In this document: one piece after another, positions 10,079-22,150 of the stretch
Layout of the letters: each line of letters begins with the position of its first letter
Position numbering within the stretch: the first letter of the stretch is position 1
Source: Hyaloscypha bicolor E
Taxonomy: Eukaryota; Ascomycota; Leotiomycetes; Helotiales; Hyaloscyphaceae
Length of the DNA: 64,000 bases
Assembly (NCBI RefSeq): GCF_002865645.1
Contig: NW_020194515.1
Coordinates: forward strand, 1,240,001-1,304,000
Direction: 5' to 3'
The notes under the pieces: model-generated
Told to the model about the DNA's origin: nothing
What the model saw: only the letters and a program-made list of their open reading frames with translations
Database searches by the model: none
Made by a program: the position numbers and the translations under genes

Positions 10079-11660
10079 AACGCGCAGTTTATGTACATGA
10101 ATGTGGTCTTCGGTCAGGGTGCTGGAATCTTCCCGCACTGCCGTCTTCTCGTTGTCCCTCGAACTTGAGTAGAATCGTCTCTCATGACTTGAAAAGTTCT
10201 GATTTACTCATTCCTCTTCTAAATCGAGGATACAGTCGGTTTTGTTCGGCTCTGGCTCACGAGGTGGTATGGCTGAGCTGGCCTCAGCTTCTTGGAAAGA
10301 TGTTCCTTGTTCACTAATTCTCTGCTGCCTAGATGCCTATTTGTCTTCATATTTACTCTTCATATCTGCTAAAAAGAGGAGGCCGACCAACAGCGCTAAA
10401 GCTCCGAGGAAGTGGGAAGAAAGAGCAAATTTGACATCCACGGAAGTTGGAGCGCTCTTCATTCAAGATTTGGACACTTGATGGATTCTCGGTTTCCAAA
10501 ATTTGGATTCTTGCTGCAAAGACAACATTCTCGCGAGCAGCCTTTGCTTCGCCTCGTTGAGCATGATGGAGACTCGAGTATTGACAACTGCGTTTTCGCA
10601 GGTGATGTGTTGTTTGGATTTTCCTTGGAGGATGGCAACTCTAAACGCGGATTAATTCTGTTGAGGAGGGAAAGCTGGGGGCTGTTGTGAGTGTGAGTGT
10701 GAGTGGGAGGTTGGATGGTAAGATGGGTTGAGAGGAAGGGCCACCTTTATGTATTGTGTTCAGTGACAGATACTTCTAAATCGAGATTTGTGCTTAATCA
10801 ATTTGTTAGAGAATGGTGTTCTACTAGATGCCAGAATATTGTGGATTTCCACTTGTAATCTCATATAAAGAAGCCCCAATTCGGGACCAAACCTGCTGTG
10901 CAGAAATACGCCAACAACAGCGACCTCCAACACCACCCAGCAAAATAACATTATAAATAAACAAAGAGTCAACTTAGATCATCCCTTCGGAGATTGGAGA
11001 AGTAGATTCTCGCAAGCCCATTCAAATGCTCTCCACTTCTGAACAGTTTAGAAATTCGCGTCTCACTTAGGATTTCCTCAGCAGCATACCATCTTTGAAT
11101 TTCAATGTATCTTCGCAGGTTGTAATTTTATATTCATTCTAACATTTCCAGTCTTAGTTGACCGCCCAACCTTGCCCTTTGTAGCTCAGGCAGCCCGGTC
11201 AGTACCCGGCCCTGCATCGAAATTGCACTTCCTCCAACTCTGGTTGTCGAGACTTCCGCTTGTGGTCGGTGATTTATGTTTTAAAACATTTCTCGCATTT
11301 CTTGAATCCTTTGAATGGCTTCCTCAAATCGGGGGTTCAGTCTCCATTTTCTTTGGCGATTGAGATTCTCTATCGAGGTAATACTGCTATCCGACTTTGG
11401 GTTGCAAAACACTGGGCGGTTCAACACCGGAATCTCAGCATCAGCATTCTCCCAATATTGTTTAATACACATTTTTACCATTCGATTGATATGCCCTCCA
11501 GGATTCAAATGATATTATTGTTAGCCATGTCTGTTGTTAAGGGCCTAGTCTGACGACCCTGAATTCGTTTAACAAGCCTAAAGAGGAAGGCGGGTTCTAT
11601 TGATCTGCAAGAACCACCCCACTACACTTCCTATGTCACTGGGGCGCAGCATGGCACGAA
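10079..11660. other. Gene-poor stretch with possible ORF relics
   Basis: No complete gene is recognised. On the minus strand, about 10490-10650 contains short alternately framed pieces rich in Ala, Glu and Arg, and 11281-11508 holds a 75-codon frame ending PRFEEAIQRIQEMREMF. Both have the helical, charged character of the three decayed ORFs to the left and may be more remnants, but the similarity is too weak to claim. A (GTGAGT)n-like run lies near 10687-10706. Confidence 0.35.
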
Positions 11661-11676
11661 GCTGACTACCATCATC

Positions 11677-11684
11677 TATAAATA
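11677..11684 (+). promoter_or_regulatory. TATA box of the GST-like gene
   Basis: TATAAATA lies 77 bp upstream of the chosen ATG at 11761 and is followed by a pyrimidine-rich leader (CTCC/CTTC runs), the usual arrangement of an inducible fungal promoter. Confidence 0.6.
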
Positions 11685-11760
11685 CCTCCTCCTTCTTCAT
11701 TACAGCCCCACTTCTTCCAACCATACTCTCCCTCGCTCCACTCCCAAGCTATCCGTGAAG

Positions 11761-12550
11761 ATGGCTTCCCAAGAACCCCTCGTTCGCTTCTACGACCTCA
11801 GTGGGCCCAAGTGCTGGTCACCAGCCTGCTGGCGCACTCGATATGCCATCAACTACAAGCGCATCCCCTATGAGTGCGTAAAGCTCTCCTACCCAGCCAT
11901 CAAGCCCACCTGCCAGAAGCTCCTCTCCCCTACATGGCCAGACGACGACTGCACGGTGCCTATCATCGAGATCTTGCAGGCTCCCCACGTCGCTAAGAAC
12001 GACAGCACTCCCATCGCTGAGCTTCTCAACGAGAGATTTACCGAACAAGATGGTTACCCAGACCTAAAATTGGTCGAAGAAACTAAGAAGCATGCGAGGG
12101 ACACAAAATTGGCCAACAGAGCGGTCTATTTTTGGATTTGCTATGATGTGTACAAGAATGCGTTGGATCCGGATGATGGGTCGAAGGAGTTTTTCAAAAG
12201 AACGAGAGAGCTGGATCACGGGCCTCTGGAGAAGTATTTGGAGAAGATGGGGGGTTCGGAGGATGCGATCTTTGAGGAACTTAAGGTGCAGTGGGTGTAC
12301 TTGAAGGAGAGGATGGCGAAGGAGGACGGAACTGGTGAACGTGAGTTTTGCTACTCCAAACATGTTTGAAATGCTGCTGATAAATCAAACAGCTACCTAT
12401 GTTGACTTTTATGATGCGAGTCGCATTAGGTGGGTTGAGGCAGCAAATTCTGAGAAGGGGAAGAGATTGATGAACCTGTACGGAGATGACACGTTTATCA
12501 AGCTGATGAACAAGGTCAAGCCCTATGAGGGAGGTGATGGAAGCCTGTAG
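11761..12550 (+). CDS. Glutathione S-transferase-like protein (UstS-type)
   Basis: Two exons, 11761-12340 and 12393-12550, with a GTGAGT donor and AACAG acceptor, encode 245 aa. The N-terminal 80 residues have the pattern of a thioredoxin-fold GST domain: a strand ending in FYDL, then W-S-P-A-C-W-R-T-R-Y-A-I-N-Y-K-R-I-P-Y (helix 1 and strand 2), and a TVPIIE segment at the usual cis-proline position. The C-terminal part is helical and Trp/Tyr-rich, as in GST C domains. This layout fits the fungal UstS-like GSTs, often annotated near secondary metabolism. The probable role is glutathione conjugation or a GSH-dependent step; the substrate is unknown. The cytosol is likely, as no signal peptide is seen. 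ATG 11761 is chosen because the frame further 5' has no ATG. It is convergent with the NTF2-like gene. Confidence 0.82.
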
Positions 12551-12719
12551 AGTGCACATGAGCTCCAAGAACAAGAATGAGCGCAGATATTTTAATTCCA
12601 CTGTTTTTTTATGGTACATTGAAGTTTCTAGAAAAGATCTCGTGCAGCATAACAGCCACTCTTCAAGCTCTCACTGGATATTTTTCTTGCATCCACTTAT
12701 CTACACTAACTCTTCATCT

Positions 12720-13145
12720 TTACGTGTTGGCCCCAGCCTTCTTCGCAAAGACAGCCAGTATTGGCGCAGGATCACAGTACAACAAGTACTCCTTAATCTT
12801 CCCCTCCTCAAACCTCACGACCTCACACTCCTTGAACCCTTCCACAACCTCCCCCGCAATCAGCAACCGGTTCTCCATAGCATTGACTACTGATCCCTCT
12901 TCGCCTTCAACATGAGCGATGACCTTCCGCTCAAGGTGGCCATAGTAGGTAAGAAGAGCTTTAAGCGCGGCTGCGAGGGTGTCGTGGGAAGTTGCTGGGG
13001 GTTGGTTCATTCCCGAGAGGTCGGCGGTTGCGGTGGGGGTGAAAAACTGGGTGTAAGTATGGATGGCGGAATCTGGTGAGCTGGAATTGAGCGTTGAGAG
13101 ATATTCCCACATTGCTTCGAGGGTTTGGGAGTTTGCCGAAGCCAT
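12720..13145 (-). CDS. NTF2-like / SnoaL-like small protein
   Basis: Single exon, 141 aa, starting MASANSQTLEAMWEY in CAAAATGG context. The same frame has an ATG 25 codons further 5' (13220), but the shorter start is preferred because the extension is basic, low-complexity and lies outside the fold. The order is an N-terminal helix, an S/T-rich loop, a HTYTQFFTPTATADLSG region, a central helix (LAAALKALLTYYGHLERKV) and antiparallel strands ending EYLLYCDPAPILAVF. This is the cone-shaped alpha+beta pattern of NTF2/SnoaL domains of about 130 residues. Such proteins may be cyclases, isomerases or non-catalytic binders, and the substrate cannot be told from sequence. It is tail-to-tail with the GST-like gene, 169 bp apart. 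A TATATAA sequence lies at 13334-13328. Confidence 0.7.
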   Translation of the reverse strand: MASANSQTLEAMWEYLSTLNSSSPDSAIHTYTQFFTPTATADLSGMNQPPATSHDTLAAALKALLTYYGHLERKVIAHVEGEEGSVVNAMENRLLIAGEVVEGFKECEVVRFEEGKIKEYLLYCDPAPILAVFAKKAGANT

Positions 13146-13480
13146 TTTGGATGGGTAAGTTGATACTTTCCGAGTTTGAACTGAGGATGGATGTTTTGGA
13201 GTCTTGCTGTTGAAGGGCAAAGTCTTGATGGGCCGGTTTTCAGGAGAATGCTGTCGAGTGACAGTTGTGCCAAGTATCCGATATACTTGTTGGTGATTTC
13301 TTAACGGCGTAATCAGAGGGCCTCAGCTTATATACCATTTGAAAAAGAAAACCTCAAAGAATGACGTCGGATTTGAGTTGATTGGTCTCTAACTGCGGCT
13401 ATGAGAACTGAAGAGAGGTTGTTTCTCATTGGATGCAAAAGGTAAGCTCGGTTCGCACTTCTCGATCCGGCCACCACTCG
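13146..13480. other. Promoter side of the NTF2-like gene
   Basis: Contains the TATATAA motif (13334-13328, minus) and otherwise short frames without content. It ends at the dispersed palindromic MITE fragment beginning at 13481. Confidence 0.4.
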
Positions 13481-13547
13481 TACCGAGGCCGATAGCGATG
13501 CTCCTGCCAAAACCCCGAAAAAACATTGCGTATGACATTGCGCACTG
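13481..13547. mobile_element. Fragment of dispersed MITE family B (left shore copy)
   Basis: Positions 13481-13520 are an exact 40-bp reverse complement of 60424-60463, containing the CTGCCAAAACCCCGAAA core. The following bases (ACATTGCG...ATTGCGCACTG) match the same family less exactly. A third relative, a fold-back, is at 53547-53739. The length and absence of coding capacity suit a MITE. Confidence 0.75.
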
Positions 13548-14013
13548 TGAGGTGTTTGTTGGTAGGCAATAAGACAATAGAATGAATCAGTGAGTTGTGA
13601 AACCACAGTATCAAATTCAGTACAGAACTAATCTCTGTCCCTCCTGTAAGGTCCAGAGAAGCCTCCTCTAAATAGGAGGCCCCGATAATATATATATAAT
13701 TAGTGATTTATAAGCCTAATACATATAATATAAATAGTAGTTAGTTATAATATTAAAGGGCCGTCGATCTCCCTAATTAATACCTGCGATATCCGAGGTT
13801 CGTTATATGCCCTTAAGTTACGTGCGACCCTGCATATATTATAACTATATTCCCCTCCTAGGATCTTGTTCCCAAGATTCATTAATCTATCCTAGTAAAA
13901 TATTTAATTAATTAATTATTTAATTAAGATAAACTTCCAGTATCTTAGGAGGTAGTTTTACTAATGCTATCTGGATAATAAACATAAAAATCATCTAATT
14001 AGATTATGGCTAA
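13548..14013. other. Left margin of the AT-rich block, repeat remnant
   Basis: Base composition changes abruptly near 13690. The sequence is AT-rich but still holds CpG and CpA and a small hairpin (GCCTCC...GGAGGC near 13660-13681). The part around 13750-13890 looks like a decayed retrotransposon end, but I cannot assign it. Confidence 0.4.
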
Positions 14014-14316
14014 TGTGGGAGGGAAACTGCAATAAGACAAAAACCTATATAAAGTATACTAGAGTACAAAACGTGACTTAATAGCAAAATAATAAATCAA
14101 AAGCGTAAATAGTAAAGTATAAATAGTATATAGTATATAAAAGCTCAATTAATTAAATATATATAAAGGATTATTCTCTAAGTTTATAGAAAAACCAGCT
14201 TTCTTATATGATTTCCGCAAGTTATATATAAAAGGCCATAGCCTTTACTATATAATCTAAACCTCAAAACCGCTAAAATAATATAATTTTTTATAAGTAT
14301 AGCCCGCCGTACTATA
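14014..14316. repeat. LTR, left end of 13.1-kb element copy 1
   Basis: 303 bp, starting TGTGGGAGGGAAAC, still largely unmutated at its outer edge and ending GCCGTACTATA (from GCCGTACCACA). It matches the LTRs at 26839, 40018 and 52828 and, inverted, 34061. It contains the palindrome around AAAAGGCCATAGCCTTT (about 14219-14258). Confidence 0.93.
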
Positions 14317-17300
14317 TCCGATCTCTTATTTATTTATACTTGTTTCCTAAGTACTAAAAATAATAAAAAAATCCTATTTAGAATCCGAAATAACGAAATA
14401 TTCAGGATCCTCCTCTATTAGTTAATTTAATTTCTTCTCTATATACCTAAAATAAGACTTATTACTCTTAAATAGTCTTATTTTATATTCCCGAACTTGC
14501 TTAAAGGTAATCCGAACCTGCTTAGCTATATTCTTATATTAAATCCAATATAGTTCTTTATATTAATTAGTATCCGCCTTTAACTATTACTTAATTTCCG
14601 CCTTTACTATAGGGTATTAAGAAGGCTTATTATAGTAAATTATATTATAAATTATACTAATATACTCTAAATAAATAGCTTTTTTGAATTTTATATTATC
14701 TATAATATTCTTAAATTAACTTTTAATAAAAGAAGAAAGCTCTAAATAAGAGGCTTTAATAACCTTATAAGAGACTCTATTTTCGTATATTTTATTCTTA
14801 ATAATAACTAGACTTATTAAAATTATAGTAAAAGGCCTATTAAATAATAAATTATTATTAAGCTATTCTTTAACTTATATATTATCCGAGAATTAATACT
14901 TTCCTATAATTTCAGACTTATAAATTACCTAGCTAAAGGCATTTATTTATCTAGTTAAATAGACTATATTTGAAGTCTTTTTTCTTATTATCTTTAGTAA
15001 ATACTTACCTATTTTCTTAGCTATTTCCGGCTTAAATTTATTAGAAATAAAGAAATAATTAATATTTTTAAAGAACTTCTTACTAAAGATAATAGCCTTC
15101 TTATAATCTATAAGGAAAATATAGCTAATATTCTAATACTTTTTACTAAAATAGAATTCGCTATTTAAAGCTTTAGTAATAGCCAGATCTTTAGTATTAT
15201 CTTTATACTAATTATAATTAATATTTCCAGAAGTAAAGTATTAGGCTAGCTAAGAATAAGTAACTAGATAAATAGGATACTTACTTAATACCTTATAAAA
15301 TCCGAGCCATATTAATAGATTTACTATTAAAAGTTAAAAGGCTAAGATAAAGTAGCTATTACTAAGATCTCTATATATTAATATATTATTTTTTTAGAAG
15401 TAAAACTATAGTATCTCTATTTCTTTTATTAAGAGCTCTCGAATACTAAGCTTCTTAATTTACTTTAGGTAATTCTTTTTATAAATATAGCTATTAGTAT
15501 TTAGATTAGTAATACTAGACTCAGGAATAGAGACTATAGTATTAAATTAGAGCTATAGATTAGAATAGAATTAATTAGAAATATAATATTTATATCTATA
15601 TTTCTTAATTTCCTAATTCTTAAAAAAGAAATCCTATATCTTTTTATTTATTTAAATAATAGAAATATACTTTTTGCTTTTAGTAACTTTATAGATCTTA
15701 GTAACTAGCTTTAGAATATCCTTAATCTCTTATATATTAATAGAGAAAATATTAGTAAGTTACTAAGTATATACTATATAAGAAGCTTTAAGAAATCTAT
15801 TATTAATCCTATAATATTCTTATTTATAAATAGGTTTCAAAATACTATTATATATTTCCTTAAAGATATATTTATTCTATTAAATAAGTATTAACTTTTA
15901 TTTAGCTAATATCTTATAAATATACTAAATGCCTTTATTAAGTTCTCCGGACTTAATATTCTTAGTCTTTTACTTCTTAGTTCTAAATATAGTTATAAGA
16001 ATCTTTTTAGATAATATCTTTTTTTTTAGAATAAAGAATTTCTTTTTGCTTTCTTCTATTTTACTAATCTTATATTTAGTCTAATACTTAGATCTCTATT
16101 ATTTATTAGAAATCTTAGGCTTAGCTTACTTTCTATTCTTATTAGGTTCTTCTTATCTAGTTATACTAGTTATACTAGTTTTACTAGTAGTTTTCTTACT
16201 AGGCTCTATTAAATTAGTTCTATTTTTCTTAGCTAGATCTAATTAAATTAAAGCTGAAATTATAATAGGAGCCTATTCTTTAGGCTTATTTCGGAAAGCA
16301 GGAAAAGACTTATTATTATAAATTCCTTTAATTAGGATTCCGGAAATATTAAAAATATACTATCTAGCTTTAAGATTATTAGCTAATAATAGCTTAAACT
16401 CTAATTCTCTATATTTCGAAATAGCTTTAGTATATTTAAATACCTTAGTAATATCTAATTTAGTAAATATACTAGTATTCTAATATTTCTTATTCTTAAT
16501 ATACTTTAAAATAGCTTTATTAATTAACTAAATAGCTTTATATATTAAAGCTTTTATTTTAAAAAGAAAATATAACTTCTTATAAACGTTTTTACTAAGG
16601 TTATTATAGATATTATTAATATATTAGCTAAAAGCTTTATTATATAATATAATTCTATTCTAATTCTTAATATTAAAACTATTTATTATAGTCTTAATCT
16701 TATTAAGCTTCTCTTATCTGCTTTTAGAAATGCCTTTAATAATATTTTCGAATTCCCTATTATTAGCTTAGTAGTTCTTTAGTTTCTCTTTAGTTAATTC
16801 TAATCTAGTTCTGTTTCTAATAAAGGTTTTTTACTTTAAGAGCTTATTATATATACTACTTAGCTTATCTAGAATATTTATATTAAATTTAGTAATTATA
16901 ATTATCTTTTCTGGTATTAGCAGGCCTTTTATAATTACCTAAGTTCTTTTAATATTCTAAACTTTAATATTATTAATTTATAGGCTTTTAATAATACTGC
17001 GGCTTATAAGAACTAGCTATTATACTTTACTAGCTTAAGAAATTTATACTTTGGCTATTTTATTATTCTTAATAAGTTATAAAAGTATTATTAGTATAAT
17101 AGTTATAGGTTATAGAATTAAATATTTTCGAGATTACGAGAATTTCTTTTAAATATATTCCAAAATAAAGAATAAATTAGAATAGGCTTGAATTATATAA
17201 AAGTATTATATATATTCGAGTTTTTCTTTCTTTCTAATAAGAAAATAAAGCTAAAATAGTAATATATATAATAAAGAAAGTAGATATAATAATTAAATAT

Positions 17301-20300
17301 ATTTGAAATAATATAATTATAAATTAGAAATAATTATAAAAGATAAAATATAAAGTTAGGCTTTTATTATAAAAAAGAATATAAATATATATACCTAAAG
17401 AAATATAATTAAGGAAATAATTAAGGTAAATTAAACTAAATAATAATAATAAGGAAATAAGAAAATAATATAATAGAAATATAAATATAGTAATAATATC
17501 TAAAATATTAGAATATAAAAGGAAATAATGAAAATTTTATAATATAAATATATCTCGACTTTTTATTTATTTAGAAATATTTCTATTAATTTAAAAAATA
17601 ATATAAAAAAAGAGAAATAATATAGGAAATATATAAAAGATAAGGTATATAAATATATTAAAGATATTAGGAAAATATAAAATAAGTATTAATAAAAAAG
17701 AAATTAGAATAATAGAATTAAGAAATAATTTAGAATAAGATATTACTTCTTCTAAAACTAATTTATATTTCTTCTAAAAGCTAATTATATTTATTTAGTA
17801 CTTATTAAAGTTAACTTTATATAATATAAAACTATTTAGTTAGTTAGAACTTTAAAGTAATATTTATATTTATAAAAATAATACTAAAGATATTAGAATA
17901 TATAGAAAGAAAAACTATAAAATAATATAAATAAAGTTTATAATACTATTATTAAGTTTGGAATAATTAATATTAAAGTTAATATAGAATATAAAAAGAT
18001 TAAGTATTTCGAATTAGTATTAAGAATATAGGAATTATTTAGATAATATTTAATAGTAAGAAATAAATTAATAATAAGAATTAGTAAATTATACTAGTTT
18101 TTTAAAAAAGTAAATAATTTCTAGTAATAAAATAATATTATAATTAGGGAATAAATTCTATATAAAAGAAGTTCTTTTTATATAGAAATAAAAATATATA
18201 ATATACTAATTAAGCCTTAATATAAGTTTTAAGAATAGCTATAGTTATATTAAAAAGAAAGTAGGTTTTCTAATATAAAATAGGCTTTAAATAAGTAGAT
18301 CTAGTTTATTTAATATCTAATAGATTTCCAGAATTATATATTATTAAGTATTTTCGGAAATAACTATTAGGTTTAATAAGATTTCTCTTTTCTCTTATAA
18401 GGCTTCTAGTTTAGCTATTTTATCTATATATAACTTCTAATTAGGAAGTTTATTTAGATATTATAAGGAAACTTATAATAATAATTCAAGTTAAAGTCGA
18501 GATTTATAAATATTATAATCGAGCTTTAGACTAGTATAAGCTATAAGAAAAGCTAGTTAAAAAAGCAAATAAAGCTTTTAAAAGATTTCTAGTTTAGTAA
18601 GATATATATAAAAGACTTTTTTTCTTTTTTTCTTCTTTTCCTAATTTCAAATATAATTACTATTTATTACTATAGTTCGAAATTAAGAGTTTATAAGATA
18701 ATCTCTTAATTCTCTATTTATTTTTATACTAAAAGAAATCTTTTATATTTAATTCTCAAGATCTAGTAATAGAATTTTATATATTAAGAATACTATTTAG
18801 TAATAGTAATTAGATAATAGTAAGAAATAAGTAATAATAAAGCTTATCCGATTTCTAGAATAATAGTCTAATAATAATATTTTCTAAAAGTTATAAATAA
18901 TAATTAGAAGAAAAAAACAAAAGATATATAAAAAATTAAAAGTAATAAGTTTTATTTTAGATTAAGAAAAGCTTTTATTATTATATACTTCTTTCTAGTT
19001 TTCTATAAAAAAGATATATTTTATTCTTTCTAATTCTAGTAATTCTGAAATATATATAATAATATAAATAATCTTCTCGATTTCTTAAATACTATTTTAC
19101 TTATAGTATTTTATAACTACTTCTTTTTCTAGTTCTATATTTATCTTAAAATATTTATTTATAAATATATATTTCTAATTAACTTTATTTTTAGGAAAGT
19201 ACTAGAATTTATTTCTTTTAATAAACTATTTAAATTAATTCCTAGTATATATTTTTTAAAGTATAATATTATTAAATTCTTCTAATATATAATATTCTTT
19301 TAGTTAATTTATATATCTTATTTTATATAGGCTAAGCTAGTAATATAATAGCTTTATATTTCTTAACTTATTTTAATTTATTAATTTAATATTATATATA
19401 AAAACTAGATTCTTTTCGGAAATAGGCTTTAAATAAATCTAGTAAATAGAATTAAACTATTTCTTTCTTTTTTAATATCTTCTATTTTTCTTTATTCTGG
19501 CTTTTTTAATATCTTTATCTTTTATTTATATTTACTTTATATATATCTCTAGAAGTATTTCTTTATTATAGACTTTATTTTATTTAAATATTCTCTAGAT
19601 TAGAAAGTATATTTCTATAAGTAATATAGCTTTCCTATTATAGACTATATAAAAGAAAGTAAATCTAGTTAGTTTATATATAATAATTCGGTTAGTAAAT
19701 AAAATATATAATAGTAAATTTACCTAAGGCTTCTTTCTATTTATTATAAGTATAATAAATACTTAAATAATTAGTTAATATTCTCTTTTAATTATATTAT
19801 TTCCTTTAAAATTATAGACTAAAATAATAATTCTATTAATTCCTAGCTTATTAAGTTCCTGAATTACTATTTCTTTAAATTCTAATCTATTATTTATCTT
19901 AAGTTACCTAAATAAACTATATCTATAAATAATTTCTTTCTAAATAAACTTAGTAATCTTCTTACTAATTAGGTTCTTTAAAGATCTAGCTTTAACTTAC
20001 CCTAAGAAGTTATTTCTAGTAATAACTAGTAAATTATATTCTTTATAATCTAGTAATTTAATTATATTAATTCTAAAATAATAAAAAAGAAATATAGCTT
20101 TTATTAAATATAAAGCTTCTTTTTATTTTCTTTTACTTTTATATTAATAGACCTTATAAGTATTAATATATTTTTATATATAGTTATAATAACTTTCCTA
20201 GTAATAATAGCTAGCTACTAAATAAAAAGTATTTTTTTTTCTAATATATCTAATTTTATTATATAGTTCTTTAATAATAATTTCCTTTTATTCTTAATTA

Positions 20301-21399
20301 TTAATAATAAGTTAAGGTAAGTATATTTTAGATATAACTTTTTATAATAATTAATCTTTTATATTATAATTTAAAGCTTTTTATTTAATTTTCGAAACTT
20401 GGCTTTAGATATTTCTTCTAGTCTAGAAAATATTATAAGATATTATATAATATTCTAGTATTATTTAAAATAGCTATTATTTAAAAAATCTAGTAAAATA
20501 GTTAGATTATTAAATAAAGTATAGAAATTAGTATTATTATTTACTATTTTATTAGAAGTTATATATAAAAGGCTATAGCCTTTATTATATAACTTCCGGA
20601 TTTTATTATTTTTTAATATTACTAATTTGCTTCTAGATATAATAAGGCTTTAATTATTAATCTCTAGTAACTAAATACTATTATTTAAATATCTAATAAA
20701 GGTTTTAGGAATTTGATTTCTTAAAATAATATTATATAACTAAACCGGAACTATTTTCTTTAACTAAACTTTCTATTTAATAAGTATTATTCTAATAGTA
20801 TTAAGCTCTATTATTAATTATTTATTAATATCCTTATTATTTTTAGTATTACTTTTTTATTATAAATATCTTAATAATCTATTAGTAATAATATACTTAG
20901 TTTCTTTAATATACTTAACTTTAAAATCAAATAATTAAATCTATACTAGCTAGTAAGTAACTAAAGCTCTAGGAAAATCTATAGCTGCTTTACTTAGCTA
21001 TATAATAAGTATATTAGTATTTAGTTCAAGAATAAAATAAATTTTATATAACTAGAATTATATTTTCTATAGATACTTTATTAGCTTTTAGTATTTTCTT
21101 TTAGTAATATTATATTTTTATTTAGTATTATTTCAGATTCTAAACTTATATTATATAACTTTCTTTTTTTCTTTATTATTATATTAACTAAGAGTTCTAT
21201 TCTATTTATTTAGGCTAATATTTATTACTAATATAATTATTTCCTAATTTTTTAATAAATTATAATATAATTTATAAAGTATTAGAATAGTAATAAGCTT
21301 TTCTTAAAAAATTTATATAGCTTATTTTTATTTATTATTCTAGTCCTATATTATATCTTTTTTTATTAAGTAATAAATGGATTTAGTAATAATTATAAA

Positions 21400-22150
21400 G
21401 CCTTTAATTCAAATATAGTAATAAATAATAATTTTAATAAATATCTTACCTTTAGTTATATTATTATAATATTCCTATTTTAAGATTTTAGTAATTCCTA
21501 AACTTAAAAGGCTTTTTTTAAGTATTTTATAAATAAAGCTAATAATAACTATATTATTATAATAGAATTATAATTTTTCTTTAATACTAGCTCTAGCTTA
21601 TTTAATTTTATCTAAGGTTATATTTACTTTTTAAAAGTATTTAAATATAAAATATTGAATTTTAGGTAAAATAAACTACCTATTATAATTTATATAAAGT
21701 TTTTTAACTCTAATATTATTAATAAATAATATAGTAATTTTAGGAAATAGATTTTCTAGAATAGTTATAATAACTTATATAAATTATATAATAGAATTAG
21801 TAGCTTTTTAAAATAATATAATTATTTTTAATAGTTCTAGAAATATTATAAATATAATTAAATCTCTATTATAAGTATCTAGTATAAATTAATTATATTC
21901 GAAAAAGAAATTAATTAAAGAAATATAAATATATCTAGTAAATTTCTTTAAGATTTTATTAGTAAATAGAAATAAATTAGTATTTTATAAAATTACTAAA
22001 TTCATTTTTATAATAGTATTAATTAGTCTATAAGTTCTAGTAATCTTTTTTATAACTAAGAACTATAAATTTTAGTAAGGTCTATTATATTTCTTAAAAA
22101 CTTTATAATCTAGATATTCTAATAATATTTTTTATTATTACTAGTACTAG
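21400..22150 (-). pseudogene. Reverse transcriptase relic, 13.1-kb element copy 1
   Basis: With stop codons ignored, the minus strand reads in order: a segment like a palm 'leucine-aspartate' stretch, a PLGL...LPQGATNS-like block typical of fungal gypsy RTs, and then LFINNIR at about 21730-21710. The last corresponds to the F-(I/L)-D-D box in which both catalytic Asp codons (GAT/GAC) became AAT by G-to-A change. Stops are mostly TAG/TAA derived from CAG/CAA or TGG. The protein cannot be made. Confidence 0.75.
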